A stretch of 64,000 nt of DNA, from assembly GCF_000002235.5 (NCBI RefSeq), contig NW_022145554.1, positions 1,519,501 through 1,583,500 on the forward strand, given 5' to 3'. This document shows, piece by piece, positions 1 to 15,100 of this stretch. How positions within the stretch are numbered: position 1 is the stretch's first letter; each line of letters starts with the position of its first letter. The position numbers and the translations under genes are program-made. The stretch is from Strongylocentrotus purpuratus (Eukaryota > Echinodermata > Echinoidea > Camarodonta > Strongylocentrotidae). The notes beneath the pieces are model-generated. The model ran no database searches. It was not told the DNA's origin and worked only from the letters and a program-made list of their open reading frames with translations.

Positions 1-2069
1 CTTTCAAAGAGACCTTAAATGGCCCATTTGCTAATGGAATTGAATAAATAGAGACAAATTCAACAAACAAAGCAGTGAAAAAAGGGTAATAAAAATTGGA
101 TGAAAAATAAGAAATTTAAGGAATTTTAAAGTTCAGCATAATTTCATGAAACAGTGTTAAGTATCACATACATGTAGGCTGTATACAAATTAGTGAGTTG
201 ATGATGTCATCCCCTCACTTTTTCTATCTGTTTGTTCATGAATTTAACAAAAATATCCCTTTTCTGCTCTGGGAATGTAAAACATGGCTTGAATCCTCAT
301 GGAAAATATGTGCAAAATCACCATTACTGTACCCTATTGTCATTGTAAAGGGGAAAAATTATACAGGTGTGTCCAAAAAATAAGCAAAACTTGAAAATTC
401 ATGAACAAAAATTATTCATTCCATTCTACCGATTTTATTTGTCAAATTTTTCATTATTTATTCTATTCAACTTGAAAATGGGTCGGACTTGCCCTCTAAT
501 TCCTTTAAATAACAAAAGATTTGAATAGTAACAATACAAAACTTTCATTAGTATATCCAAATTGACACCATGAGATGAACGCATCTTAAAAGTCCCTTTG
601 AAGGGGCAATTCTATTTGATGCAATGTGACATTTTAGGATTTTAGATTTTGAAAGGAAAAGGTTTTTTGAAATCGTTGCTCTTGATGAATTCATACTCAT
701 CGAACCCAACTTTTCTTTGTTTTACCTCAGAATACAAAATGGAATTCAAGGGTGTATACATACAGTGCTAAATGTAGTAGGAGTAGCTGTGAATGTGTTG
801 ACATTTAATCAAGGGGAATATCATTCTCTGCATGCCCTGCACACAAGACCATGAAGGACAATATTTTCATATCACTTTAAAGGTGTTTGATTGAGGAGTT
901 CAATCATTTGGAATCTCTCTAAAATACCAAGTGAGTGCCAATTAGGAGAAGGAGGATTGTCCCAGACGGTGATTGCCATGTGAGAGTTGTGACTTTATAC
1001 ATTGATTAATTGCATAAGCTTGATTGAGACAGTGGGTGAAGTCTTCTAAGGGCTACATACAGTACATGGGTAAATATGGAAGAGCTTCTGATGATAGCAA
1101 AGTGTGGGTTGCATGGCCCTCCCCATTTTCAATATTTTTTATAAATGACGTATCGGTAGTCTACTGCTCAGACCCTGCACCGGATTTCTGAAACAGCTTT
1201 GTACACAGGCAGAGGGCCAATGTACACTGTATGTCGTTCATAAACCCTATTGGATTTGTGAAGAGCTAAAAGTACACGTATATAAGTATAGAGTTCAGAA
1301 AGGGCATAAGTTTTAACCACCAAGGGTCTCTGCTCGTAGACTAGATTAGACTGGCGAAGGGATATGTCTCTTCCGATTCCTCATCACCAAGGGTTTTGCA
1401 TGCTCGATATGACAATGATACCCAGACCACAAGACTCAAGAGAGGTGGAGTCCTTGAGATGAAACATGAGATGGTGAGATGGAGATGAATGGTCTCATCA
1501 ATCATGTCAAGTACTAGCTAGTCAATCCGAGCAGGAACACTGATAAAATTAAGGCTTCAGAGTATCTCATAGAGCCAGCATATCATGTATGGTCTTTTCA
1601 AATAATAATGTACAACAGTGATATACAAGTATACATGAAACATCAGAGAGGGCCATAGGGGCACATACCCCCTGGCAATGAATGATGAAACATAGGAGGG
1701 GGAAGAAACGATGGAAAGGGAAATAAAACATGCAAAGAAGATAAAAGGCCCCCTTCCACACCCTCGCATAATTGATGGCCTAGTTCATTTACATATGTAG
1801 CAAGACCAGTGATCCCCCATCACTGCTACCCACCCCTGATGATACAAGTGCCTGCTACAGTGCTAGTATAGCTACAGTATTTTATAGTAAAGTGAAACGC
1901 ATGTTAGGGCAAGTGTTCTGAAGACCAACATGCCTCTGCCCCAGAGGACAAATAAGAAGATACTGTACTGTACAAGTAAATGAAATCCATATACTTGATA
2001 AAACAAAGATAAAAAACTGAAAAGAGAAACTGAGAGTGACCTTTTTAGTGTGAAAAATCTCAATAAATT
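1..2069. other. Non-coding, probably INPP5F intron 3
   Basis: About 2 kb of AT-rich sequence without a family match. Short ORFs here have no domain character. It should be part of the intron between INPP5F exons 3 and 4. I saw no recognisable transposon ends before 2070. Confidence 0.4.
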
Positions 2070-2257
2070 GGCCCAAATTCACAAAGGAGGTTTGTTGACA
2101 AACTTAGGTTTATGTGCGTCATTTGATGTTTTGATGCGTTTCAGACCAAGGTTCAGACAAAACTTGGTCTGAAATGTGTCAAATTTTGTTATATGAGGCA
2201 TATAAACCTAGGTTTGTCTACCGGTACAACTACAAACCTCCTTTGTGAATTCGGACC
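2070..2257. mobile_element. MITE with 3-bp ATT target duplication
   Basis: The left end GGCCCAAATTCACAAAGGAG is mirrored at the right by the complement of GGTCCGAATTCACAAAGGAG, and the inverted match continues through GGTTTGT and CTAGGTTTAT. Flanking ATT occurs at 2067-2069 and 2258-2260. The centre holds a second small inverted pair around CAGACCAAG/CTTGGTCTG. It is 188 bp and non-coding. A 3-bp target suggests a Harbinger-type relative, but no transposase is seen. Confidence 0.75.
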
Positions 2258-3046
2258 ATTGTGTCGGACCAATGTAAATAGAGGCAGTATACCCTGTACA
2301 TGTACATGTATATTGCCTAAATTATTAAGTCCCAGGTCTTTTTTCGATGTGCTTCAGGAAATATTTGAAGTTGGGCTCTTGAGCAGTTACAATGTACTTC
2401 TCCACTCTATGCTGACATTCACTATGTGTTTCCAATTTGGCTCCGAGCTGGACAGATACTGTTCACAAAGCTCGTCTAATGGAAGCAATTTGCCACAGTT
2501 TTTTTGCCGTGACATTTACCAAAGAGCAATTTTGGTTAGAAAGTCTTTTATCGTAAATTGGATGATTAAACGCTTTTGGAGAATCTAGATTCGAGGCAGA
2601 ACCTAGGGTGGCTGGTCATACAGATAGGTAGGAATATGCTAAAAGGTTTAGAGGGTAGAATCTATTTTATGTTCTCTCAAACATGTGCATGGACATTTTT
2701 TCCACTCCAAGCTTTCATGACACTTGCATTTAACCACTGCAGCGATACATGTGCTTTCACTTTTACAAGTAAGAAAGGATGTTATCCTCTACCAATTTAC
2801 TGAATGATAGTTCTGTTTTGCTGGATACTTTCCTATATGTTCTTCCCATATTTTATAGAAGGTACAGGCCGAAAATGCAAGTAATGCAGTAAACATTGCG
2901 CATATGTAATATTTGTTTTCATCAGAGTTTTAAAAAAAGGAATTATAGCAAAAAGCCAACACAAAAAGAATTGATAAAAACAGTAGAGTGCCAAATAGCA
3001 TTCAATTTCAGGAGCTGCATAATAGTTATCAATGCATGTATCATAC

Positions 3047-3183
3047 CTCAATTTCGATATCTGGATGTCCATTTTGTGAGAGTGGTAAAACGGCAATGCG
3101 AGTGATGCAGTAGACGTCATGTCCCTTGGGCAGCTGACCCACCAGACGATGGCTCCGGATGAGAAGCAGTCTCCATTCCGACT
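3047..3183 (-). CDS. INPP5F: INPP5F coding exon 3 (137 bp)
   Basis: The acceptor is TTGTTTCAG|AGTCGG and the donor TTGAG|GTATGA. The frame set by exons 1 and 2 gives (E)SEWRLLLIRSHRLVGQL, then PKGHDVYCITRIAVLPLS and NGHPDIEIE. This matches the SAC2 stretch WW-LILIRQKALVGKLP through TKIAVLSLS to LELE. It ends in phase 0, so exon 4 must begin with a full codon; vertebrate SAC2 would continue near LCKKHHFG. No such exon is visible at 1-3046. Confidence 0.88.
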
Positions 3184-6100
3184 CTGAAACAAAATCATGA
3201 CAAAACATCAGAATGATTAGGTCTGCTTTCTCAAAAGGCCCGTCTTCACTATCTCGAGATTGCCAAATATCCAGCTATTTGAACTATCCCGATCGCAAAC
3301 TATCCAGCTAATTTGTGTCTTCATCAGCCCAAAGTTGCAATTAGCGGGATATTTGGTCGGGATTGTCATCCTAAGATATCTAGTTTGCAAAATATCCCAC
3401 TATTTCCCACCGAAGACTCGCACTATGCGCGAACGCTGAGCAAATATCTCGAGCTAATTTCTCAAGGTCGAGTTTCAAGTTTCGAGGTCGAATCTCGAGC
3501 TGATGAAAACACGATTTGTAACTTCGGGATTATTTCCCAAATCAGAAATAGCGGACTATTTGGCAATCTCGAGATGATGAAGACGCACCTAAAGTACTAG
3601 CATTCGTTTCCCTTCTCAGATATCATTATGGGGTTGCAAAACAAACAAAAAACAGAGTGATTTCTTTTGCACGCTACATGCATTACCTTTCTGTACTAGG
3701 GCAGAAAGGCTCAACACCGAATTGTTTGTTCAGTCTCCATTTCGACTCTGCAATATAAGATCATAATAACAAGAGAACACTTGGAATGCTTCTCTTTGCA
3801 CCAGCATGAATTTCTATTCTCCATCTTACATACATGTACAGTGCATATGTCTAGTATTGTCTACATATACATGTAAACATTTCGAACACTTGATAGTGTC
3901 GAGCCATGCAAAAAAAGAATATAAAGTTACTCTTTTTTGTTGCTGCAGTGTTGTATTTTACTTCTTTAATTGAGGCACATTTTCATTTCATCACTTCATA
4001 AGCACTTTCTTCCTCTAATCCTTCTCAACCTGGAACAGGGCCAAGTTACATAAAGCTTTAATATAAAAAACAAGTTGCAATAACTGTTACATTTGAGTGG
4101 CTGAGAGCGAATCTGTTACAGGAATGTGATACCTTTGATTGATAACATGTTTTGTGAAACAGGGCCTAGCCCTAGATACATGTAGGATACATTCTTCATC
4201 CCTTCCTCCATCTCACATGCTTGGACTCATTTTCATCACAGAATTGTAACACAGTTTTGATCCTACAAACATGGTGCCTACAGGATTTTTTGTATTTATT
4301 CATTCCATCACTGCACAGCTATCGGATGTTCCATCAGGATGACTGCTTCATATTTCAATTTATTTTTTGTCTTCTAAAGCCCTACACATACATGTACATA
4401 TATATTGTATATTGCTGAGCCACAAATAATTGCATTTACATTGTACACTGGTGGCCATAAAGTTGGAATAAATTTATGATGTACCTGGATCTCTTCTTGA
4501 AGTGATTGTAAGAATATGATTTATTCTAATCTAGATAGATAAAGTTTTACATCTTTTCAGAACTTTATTTAGCAATCACTGTCACTCTTTATAATTAGAT
4601 TGATCAATAAAATTTTGGGAAGATAATCTCACTATCACTTCATAAAAAAGGTAACAAAAAACGATTCCGTGTATTTCAATTAAGATATTTGTTTGCTGAT
4701 CTACATGCAGACCACTTCAAAATAAACTGGATGATAAGTGATGTCATGTACATGTACATGTAAGTTTCTTTTAACAAATTAAGTCCATGGGCGGTGTCAT
4801 ATAGAAAAATCCCTTGAAAGGGGGAATTTTCTTGCTTCGTTAGACGATTTTTAATGGGATAATTGGGGACAGACAGCAATTAAGAGGATAACTAAAATCC
4901 AGACTTTTGGTCTCTGTGTAACACCGCCTCATGAGCACTTAATATAAGCTTTAATAAAATAATGGTACAACAAAGTGGAAATACAAATGAATTACATCAA
5001 AATATTGTTATCTCATGCAGATATGAAAGTACTGGTTGAAAATGCAGTTTGAAATTCTTCTTGAATACATGTTATATTTCTATTTTGGTAATTAAAACTT
5101 CTTATACAAATACATACATGTACTGTTTTCTTACTTTTTGAATAGCATTTGCACTGGGGGAACGTACAATGTACAGTGAATGTACAGGTATATTCAAAAC
5201 AATTTGTATTTACATTGACTCAAAATCCCATTGAACGAGTTGATGGTATGACATTTCTTGGTGTTTATATTTATAAGAACCTGCATTGGAAAAGTCAAAA
5301 AGACAGTCTCAATCAAGTGTTGTTTAAAAATTGTGGTATAAAAATGCAAGTCATCTCATGTATGACCTCTCAAACACTCCATATTCTGTAAAATACATTA
5401 CTTTTGCCATACTTAAAATTATGGAAATATTTCATGGGGTAGGGCCTCTTCCACAACTTTGAACTGTACATTCATTCTGCAGAAGAAGGTAATGCGATTT
5501 CTCACACAACTTGATTTCTGTGCACCCCTTCTTTTTAAATGTTTAAATCTTGTATGAATCCCTGACATTGTTAAATACCAAACAGCTACATGTACCATGT
5601 ATATTCATGTTCAATTGCCACAAGACTGTTCTTTGAACAATTTTACACATCTGAGCAAAATAGCAGATAACATATATTATATACCTCACTTAAGTAATCC
5701 AGCCATCTGATTGGTCGAAATTGCATTCATAAACTTCAACTGTTCCTGTAAAATTCCCGGTAACCATGCATAAAACATTTAATATTTTTAATAACCATGG
5801 TTATTAAAAAAATAGGTCAGCCTCCATGGTTACCCCATAGGTTTACATGTTAAAAAATGGTTTGAGCGATCGAGGATACCGTATGTGTGCGAAGGATTGG
5901 TCGGTAATTTCAATACAATTGAATCTCGATCGATCTTACCGACAATTTTATCTCGCATTGTTGACATGAAGACGAAAATAAACTTCCAAAAACAAAAAAA
6001 CAACATCTGCCGATAGATCTTGATCTAAGTTCGTGCCAATATGCATTGCAAAAGTAAAAGAAGGGTGCTTTTGCGAAGCATTCATCACGCCGAAGCCGGT

Positions 6101-9100
6101 TTCAATCCATTTTAATGTATATATTGTACAAAACTGCCAAGCATGTGAACAGCGCGCGATGGCCGAGTGGTGTAAGGCGTTGGTGTAAGATTCATCACTC
6201 ATTGTACGCAAGAGTTCGACTCTCACCTTCGACAAAAAAAAAAAGTATTTTTTATTTTTTATTTTTTAGTCTATTTTTTTTCGGCATATAAAAGTATTAA
6301 TGACTGCTTTAATATTCGAGAAATAGTTGTTTTTATACGCTCTCGGGAAGGTTACAATTGGGCTATTCCCCTCGGCACGCCTCGGGTAATAGCACAATTC
6401 TAACCTTCCCTTGAGCGTATAAAAACAACTATTTCTCTCAAAGCAGTCATTAATACTATACTATTTCTATTTTGGTAATTAAAACTTCCTACACATATAG
6501 TACAAACACTGTACATGTACTTGTACTGTACATACAATGTATTTCTCTTACCTATTTGAAGCATTTCCACTGCGCCAGGAGTGTCATTTTTGGCAGACAT
6601 ATTGGCGCATTATAAATGTTCACTATCATTATAACAAGGTAAATTTAAATAATGTTTCCTTGCAGTGGAAAGGCAAAATTATTGGGAATTTAGCTGACCA
6701 ATGAATAGTTAAATCCCCTCCATTTAGTGATACAGTCAAACTTGCTTTAGTGACCACCTGTCTAAAAAGACCACATTTGTTGTTTCCCTTGAAAGGAACC
6801 TGTACATAAAGACCACCTGCCTATAAAGACCCCTTTTCTTGTCTCCCTTGGGTGGTGGTCTGTATAGACAGGTTTCACTGTACTGTAGAAGAACAAAATC
6901 TTCTGCAATCAGCCAAAGATATGAACATACCACTGGTCTCTCTCTCTCACTTGTAGCTCTTCAAATAATGCACTCCAGACTGATCTTCCCATGCAGACGT
7001 CACATAAAAGGGCATGTTTCCATGACAACAGACATGAGGTTTCAAAAATTACTTTCTCTTTAGTTGTACTATTGCCTCAGGGCAGATAAGAAATTGAATG
7101 TGAATATGTACAGCTGCACAGCCTGCACTGTATTACCACTGTATATACATGTATGTTCATGTATGTTCATGTATCATGTATCATGTGAAAATCAAATTTC
7201 CCCCATTTTCCCCCTTATTAAGTATGCAAGTTTGGTTTCTCGCATTATGGAATTCTGCTGTGTTTATTTTTACAATAATCCAAACATGTAACATGTGCTT
7301 TTGTTCTTTTGTGCTGTCTACCGGTACTACAAAGTCTACATTGTATGTACATGTATCTTCCTTAGTCTAAAAAACAGCTACTGTACACATAAATGTACTA
7401 CATGTGCAACCTACATGTACCACACAAAAAGGCAGGTTCAATCATTCTATAAGGTGGTAAAATCTCAACAAAAAACAAAGTAGAAATTACTTGAATTATT
7501 GTTCAATAATGACACAAAATGGATAGGCTGATTGAAACTTGAAAAATCATTACTTTCTGTTTTATTTCTTGCATTTTCATGTTTTACTTACCCCTGAATA
7601 TTGGGCAAGAGAACACAGTGTACATGTACATGTACAGTACATTGAGTGATTTCAAGTTGGGTGTTTAAGGCTAGTGTTAGTGTTTAATAAACACTAACAC
7701 CAGCCTAAACACCGAAATGGAAATCAGCTGGTGTTAAGGCTTTGACCTCTGAATATCGTCAACTTCCGGTAGCTAGTGTTATCGCTTTTGCAAAATTGTC
7801 GTCTGCTGAACCGACCTTTGTGGCTGGTGTTAATATTTTACGTACAAATATCCTATTCACTAACACTAGCCCCTAGGGATTAAGCAAATTATGTTGATTT
7901 CCAGTTCGGTGTTAGTGTTGTATTCGCACACAGTCAACGCACGAACGACGCCAATTTATTGTCTGACGATCAAATAAGAATATGTGAAACAGGTAATTCA
8001 TATATTCTTATGTGTAAAATGAGTTATTTTATAAGACCAGAGAAATAGGTGTAAATTTATTCTGTACTTTTCATGATATCTTTAGTTTTGATGTACTATT
8101 TTTAAATCATCGTCGTGAAATCAAGTATGTGGTGACGTCACAGCTGGTCATGTTAAGCTATCGATTTTGATATCGGTATCGGGCTCTTAATTTCATCAGT
8201 AAATTTTCTGCTCGATTTAAGAGCTCTTGACTGCTCTAAACACTAACACTGACACTAACACCCAACTTGAAATCACTCATTGTAATTAAAACAAATTATG
8301 AAAAAAAAAAATACCGGTAATCATAACAATATCACTTACTTTTAAACTACACTGTATTGTATGGATAAAGTAGAGAGGGTTGCATAATCTTAAAATGTTT
8401 CATAACATATTAAACAGTAGGCCCTATGGTGTTGAGCAGTGTATGTATTGTGGTGTGTACCGGTATTCAGGCGTCCAAACGTGTGATGAAATTCATTAAA
8501 ACACATAATGTACATGTAATAAACATGCGGTGTAAATGTCTGGTTGACAAAAGAAGAATAGAATACTAAATGTATTTATTAACATAAATATTGAGCTCTT
8601 CCTGTCAATAAATATGTTCATCTCATACAATGTCACAAGAGCAATGGTTCTCATGATCGCAAATTTACACTCGCTCATTCCAGGCTGTAAAATCAATTAA
8701 CTCTCATCAGTGACGTACAATATTCATGCCAGGCAAGAGTGCAGTTAAGCTACTAAAATAGGGATGATTCTAAATCAATAGATTTATCACTGACAGTTCT
8801 AATGGATAATGCATGCTACAGCTCTTTGTGCCTGCTTCCATATTAAAGGTGCCATTCAGCATTTTTTACAATAGTTTAAGTGTATCAATCTATCATATCA
8901 AATGTATTTGAAAACATTTTGTGGTATGGAAATTTAATTGAAAAAATGATGAGCATACAAATGTACATGTACAGCTACATGTATGTAGTAGATAAAAGTT
9001 GTTTTTTCTTTCTAGAGGTGTCATGGTCGAGTGGATATGTCAAAGGACTGTGGATCACAAGGGCCGCAGCACTTGTCTTTTGGCAAGACATTAATCTATA

Positions 9101-12100
9101 TCTGCCACACTTGACCCAGGTGAGGTACATGGGTACCTGGCAGGAGTTAATTCCTTGAAATGCTAGAGCGCCGTAATGGCAGCCATGCTAAAGCCAAGGT
9201 AATAATTTCCAAATTTGGAAGCGCATAGATTAGAGAGGTTTGAATGTGATACAAGAGCCAAATATTATTATCATTATTACAATCTCTATTGAACTTCTGT
9301 TCTGCAAACACTCTTCTTACACAGCCTGGAAAGTCATTTTTAAAATATAATGATCAGGGTAAACCATAACAACCTTTCAGTTGAAAATGTACTGGGTACA
9401 TGTACACTTATAATCCTATTCATTGTTTTTACCATGATCAAGGAATGAAGGAAAGGGAATATAAACAAAGATGTTGTACATCAGAATATTAAGCTATAAA
9501 TGTGACATTGCACCAGGGTTTTGAGAGCAGTACTCTCCTTTCATTTATTAGCAGTTGGCTGTTCACCCTGGCTAATCTTACCCAGTCTCTCACTTACTCA
9601 GGATCCCGCTGTGCACTAATTGATGACAGCTAGTGCCTGCAGACAGCATGCCGAAAGCTGGACATGTAGGTAATAATGCCGGGCGCTCCTGATTTATCAT
9701 TTAAATAAAGTGAGGAAGCCGCTTGCTTCCACTGTGGGTTAGGCAGCAGAAAGCTTTTCATTTTGCATGTACACTGTACATGTAGCTCGGGCTTTAATAT
9801 CAAGGGCCTGGAGGGTTGCTCCAATATTAAGTGCACAGTGCCCAAGAGAGGCTATTCGATAGCCACAAGCATTTCCAAGAAAATGCCCATGAGATACATA
9901 CAGGTGTTCATGAATACAGTATGCAAGTGCATTGCTAACTCAAATGTGCAAGTATTCTATCTACAGCCATTTTACTTGCAAAGAGAGGTTTGGTGATCAC
10001 TCTGCAATGATAGCAGTGCTTTTTATATGGTGCAAAGATTTGTGCACATAAACACTGGGTATGCAACTACATGTAGGTGTTGAGAGATTATTCAATGACC
10101 CTAGGTTTAGAATTAGAAGTTTATTTCATTTTATCATTTGATTCATAATGTAAATTCATAAGCGCAGAAACTTGTATAGATACAAATATACACTGTACAT
10201 ACATGTATATATGCTGCCCCATAAGCTCCTGAGGTAGTATCCTTGAAAGTACTACCATTATTTTATGCATATAAAGATGTGGGGTTTTTTACAGTGGAGT
10301 TTGATTTAAAAGTTATTTTGGTGAATTCCTAGTCTTTACATTTCATTTCTATTGGTAAATTATCAAAGCTTTTCGGCCACTAAATCCATTGATCACTCTT
10401 AAAATCCCAATTGATCATTGTATTCTTAAGAACCCTGAGAATCTGAGGCCCAGACTTTATTTCACACTCTATTAATCTCATAGTGAGTTGATGAGCATAG
10501 GCTTGAATGATCAGCTTTATCAAAGTGGTGTTGGCTCAGACATGGGCAGATCCAGGGTTTTGTAAGAAAGAGGGGTCACAACTCTCAAGTAAACTCAGAA
10601 TAAAGCCATTTCGTAATGGAACCAAATGTAATGCATGCCTTTGTGAAGTGCCTCGATACAAATTATTGCATTCATCTGTTATAATTGTACATCAATAGTC
10701 AGAATGCAAACTGCAAAAAATTAGTGGTTGTCAGGTAGAACAAACATTATAGCTTGCTTGCCTTAAATTGTACCTAACAATACACACATGTACTGTAAAT
10801 GCATTAAATATGCATTCTGACAATTGAAATTTATTTATTACTTCTATCAATCAGAGAAAACAAGAGCAAGTGTTTGGCTGACATGTCAACAATAACATGT
10901 ACCTGTACATGTATGTGTACAAACATATTGTATACAGTGTACAGATATCACATGATAGGTTTGGACCAAAATTGCTCAGTGACTTGAAGTAAAGCCATTG
11001 AAAAAGAAAAGCAGGTAAATAAATGAATGCCCTCGTATATATGTTTTCAGTATTTTCATTCTCCTGTTATGCGTTGCCTCTGAATACAGCTGTCCAAAAT
11101 ATCCTCATTATATTAATTTTCCTTTCTTCTTTTTTTTTCTCTCCTGATTCTTGTATTAAATAGGACTAAAAGCATATGCGTTGTACGGATCTACATGTAC
11201 ATTGTAGTAATAAATGCCAACAATATGTTACACATTTTTCTATCAAACTGAAGTCATTGACATATTAATTTTTTCATTAAATTAAAATTTTTGCAATGTA
11301 ATATGTACGTGACTAAATCCATATTGTTTCAATATCCATAGCTCAATCATTCACGGCCGGGGCATCGACTCACCACTTGGAAACTAGAACCAAACTAGCG
11401 GCTTTGGACTCGGAGGAAAACTTGTCTGTCATTTTAAAAACGACATTGCTACTATTATTTGTGACAAGTTCACAAGCACAAATCGGCAACTTCAGGAAAA
11501 TAAATAACATGGCGGCCATGTACACATGTACATGTGTATCTGACTGTATGCCTGGACGTGTACACAACTACCTACATGTAATTACACGCTTATGCACAGC
11601 CGTCATATATCTGATTATAAAAAATAGGAAATTTATGATTTTTTTTTTTACATATATTGGCAACACTGTGACATATCTTGCAAGCTCCTCTTCAATTTGC
11701 TATGCATACATGTAGACCATTACAATGTATACGCTTCTGCCATGAAGGTTTCTGCCATGGGTCTGTTATGCACTATTGGAGACCATTTGGATAGCCTATA
11801 CGCAAATGTGATCTTTTGATGGGCTGATTAGATTTTTGTTTCATGATTTCTATTGGATGAGACGAATGACATTGTTATCTTTCCTTTCATACTAAACTTT
11901 CTATGATTTACGTTTTCGGCAGTTTGTTTTGCTGCACTGTTTCACAAGAGCCGTGTTTAGTGCCATTCTGTAACCTGATCCCGCATTCAGGATGAGAAAA
12001 AAGGTACATGTAGGATGATTGGTTAACATGTGAATTTGGTTTTGGTGAAATTTCATCAAAATCTATGGATGAGAAATATGTATTTTTTTATGAGGAATGT

Positions 12101-15100
12101 TAAATTTCATTGCAAAAATGACGGCCCGGTCACAACTTTTGTTTTAAAATGAGATCACAACTTTTGTTTTAAAAAAAAGGAAAGCAAAGCAATTAAATAC
12201 ATGATTTCGAGGCGTTTAAAACTGGCATAACTTTCTTATTACTGGGGCTATTAGGATGAATGAGGCATCAAATAAAAGGTCTTATCAAGCTCTGTTTGAT
12301 GGCATAAATCAAGAGCTTGAATTCTGAGATTTAATTTTTTTTGTAACATACATGTACATGTAGTGCGTCCCAGAAACCGAGAATTATCAATGTTTTATCA
12401 TAGCTTTATCATAGCTTAATCACAATTGTAATTAATAACTGACAAATTTGTAAAGCTTAGATCCTCCTCTTTCATTTGATGCAACTCATATGATGCAAAT
12501 TTTAGGCATGAGTGATTAAAATCAATTTAAGAGAGGGAACCAAAAAGTCATTTGGCGGACAGTATCTGAATTTCAAAGAGAAAATCACATTTCTAGAAAG
12601 TTCAGTTTCTGCCCTTTCATATGACACCTCAATCAGGAAAAATTAGCAAGGAATAACTAAGTTCTGTTTGTATGCTTGCATTTCCATAATTTGATTAAAC
12701 GAATTGGTTTTCACTGGCTGCCTGACGTAGCAACAAATGGAAGTGACTAAAGACTTAACTCTGTTTCGTTGACGATCAGCCATAGACGAAAGACTTCATG
12801 CATGCTTCTATTAAAATCAAATTCATATCAGAGTGGATTTGCCCTTTAAGGGACATGGGTAATGTTGACTCTACATACCTGGATGAATGCGTAGTTTGCC
12901 GATCACTCCAAACACTTTACCCAGACAGACAGGATTCCAAGCATTACCAAGGGCTGACCCTGTCAAAATAATGGTGAGAAAAGAGATCTTATGAGACATT
13001 AAAAGTAGACAGAAGCAAGCTGACTTTGTACTGTAACTGCATAGGAACTTAAAATACTGTCTTTATTATGACATTTCTGACTTTCCAATCAAAATTAAAT
13101 GTATACATAAATTGACTTGAATTAAGAAAATGTTCATGTATGAGACTAATTTGATAAATTTTAAAAAATCTGATAAATAGTAAAATAATTAATTTGTATC
13201 TTGTTTCGAACAGAATAATTTCCTCTTCATCACATTTCAATTAGAAATGGATTGCCATTGGATCTACATACAATGTATGTACACAGAAATAACTGTCTCT
13301 TATGGGAAATTGTTTAATGAAACTGACATCTACAATGTAGGTGGACAGGTAGTTTACTACAAGTAGAGTACCAATGTCATTTACTCCAGGGAGCTGCGCC
13401 GCGAGTTACAGTGTCATGAGAAACAAATAAGGGAGATCTATGTGAGTTGGTCTAGGCTAGGCTAGCTGTTCGTTCATTTAGGTCATGTTTTTGGATGGTG
13501 ACGTTAAAGGTCTGTCATCAGACATCATTAATAATTGATACACATCTGTAAAAGACAATTACCATACATTGTGAGGTGGTGCTTTAATATATCAATTTAC
13601 ATGTACAGTACATGTACCGTATGTCTTATGAACAGGCAAATGGCAGGCCAGGTGGTCTTTCAGGAGACAAAAACTGGTCATTGGCTTGTAAAGTTAAGTC
13701 TTCTTGGCGCTTGTTCAGAAGTCTATCCAGACTTTGACCAGAACTCTGGCGTGAAGATAATGTACCCTACTAATCGTTCAAATAATGGTCATGATTTAAA
13801 AGTCGTGTTTCGTGTCAATTTTCTTTTCTTTTTTTTTTCTTTCTAAAAAAGAAGACTTATCATATACACTTTGTCTTTCTCAAGACTAGATATAAGAAAA
13901 TACTTTTTTAGCAATAGTGTCGTGGAGCTATGGAACGGTCTCCCAGAAAACGTTGTGGCAGCTGGGTCGGTCAACTCATTTAAGAATAGACTTGATAGTC
14001 ACTGGTCAAAGAATGCAAGCCTTCTGTATGAGCTGGTCTAGGTGTTGTCTGTTGTCTCATGTTATAACACAATCTCCTCCCTCTACACATACATGTAGCA
14101 GTAACCATGGAAGAATCCTGGACCAATGAACAGGCTTAGACCTATCGTCTTTTAAAGTAAGTAAGTAGATCTAAGTAAAAATGGTGAAAAACGATCCCAA
14201 ATTGAAAATTGAAAAATCATTCAGACACCCTACTATTACATATTAGTAGAGTAAAGGAGGGGGTTTTCGGCCACTTAAGACAAAATCCTATTTTTTGGAC
14301 TCTCTTTACTTCCTATTTATTATCATTTCTTGTTCAAATAATGAAGCAAATATTATTATTATTTAAACAAAAAAGAATCCTAGAAAAAAAATTATGAAAT
14401 GCCATGACAATATTCATTTCAATTTTCACTGTTTCGCAAACAGTCATCGACCTAGTGAGACAGTTTACGGTCGCATGCACATAGTCAATAGTAAGCTCGC
14501 ACGCGCACTGTGCGTTTCCCCGCTGATCTATAGCTATAGCACTAGCGGGCAAAGCAGGTATCCCACGCCGGACTTGGAGCTCGCCATGCCGAAAACTACC
14601 TCTGCGGTGATCGGAAATTGGAATCTGAATTAGACAGAGATATCGTGTGTGCGCTGCAGTGTCCAGCTGCATTAATTTAATACATGCGATGAGATACTTT
14701 TGAGCATGTGACTCACACAAAATCGGGCTCTAAATCAGAAAAATACTTGAAATAAAGCTCATTTTATGGTACCCATATTCTTTAAAGATACTTGATTTTT
14801 CAGATTCAGGTAGCGGGACCGTCGATTACATCGCTAAAATGTGATATTTAAGGATATATTTTCCATTGCAAATGTGGTTCTTCAGTGACTCTGGCATGCT
14901 ATTATGCGATGTATTTTTAAAGGGATTTTACCATGCATCCAACGGACCAGCCGAAAACTGTTGACGGTCGATTAACCCCCTCCTTCACTCACTCCAGCAA
15001 AGCATAGAGAGTCAATGCTAATGCGTATTGACCTCTAGCACTGCATACATGCTGTGAGGCAGGGACCTAGAAGTCTATACACAAATATACACACTACACA

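Noticed and set aside
2193-2588. 131-codon plus-strand ORF
   Set aside because: It starts inside the MITE at 2070-2257 and has random-looking composition rich in C, F and S.
14334-14720. 128-codon minus-strand ORF
   Set aside because: Lies in repeat-rich intron sequence with an overlapping ORF on the other strand; no family signature.
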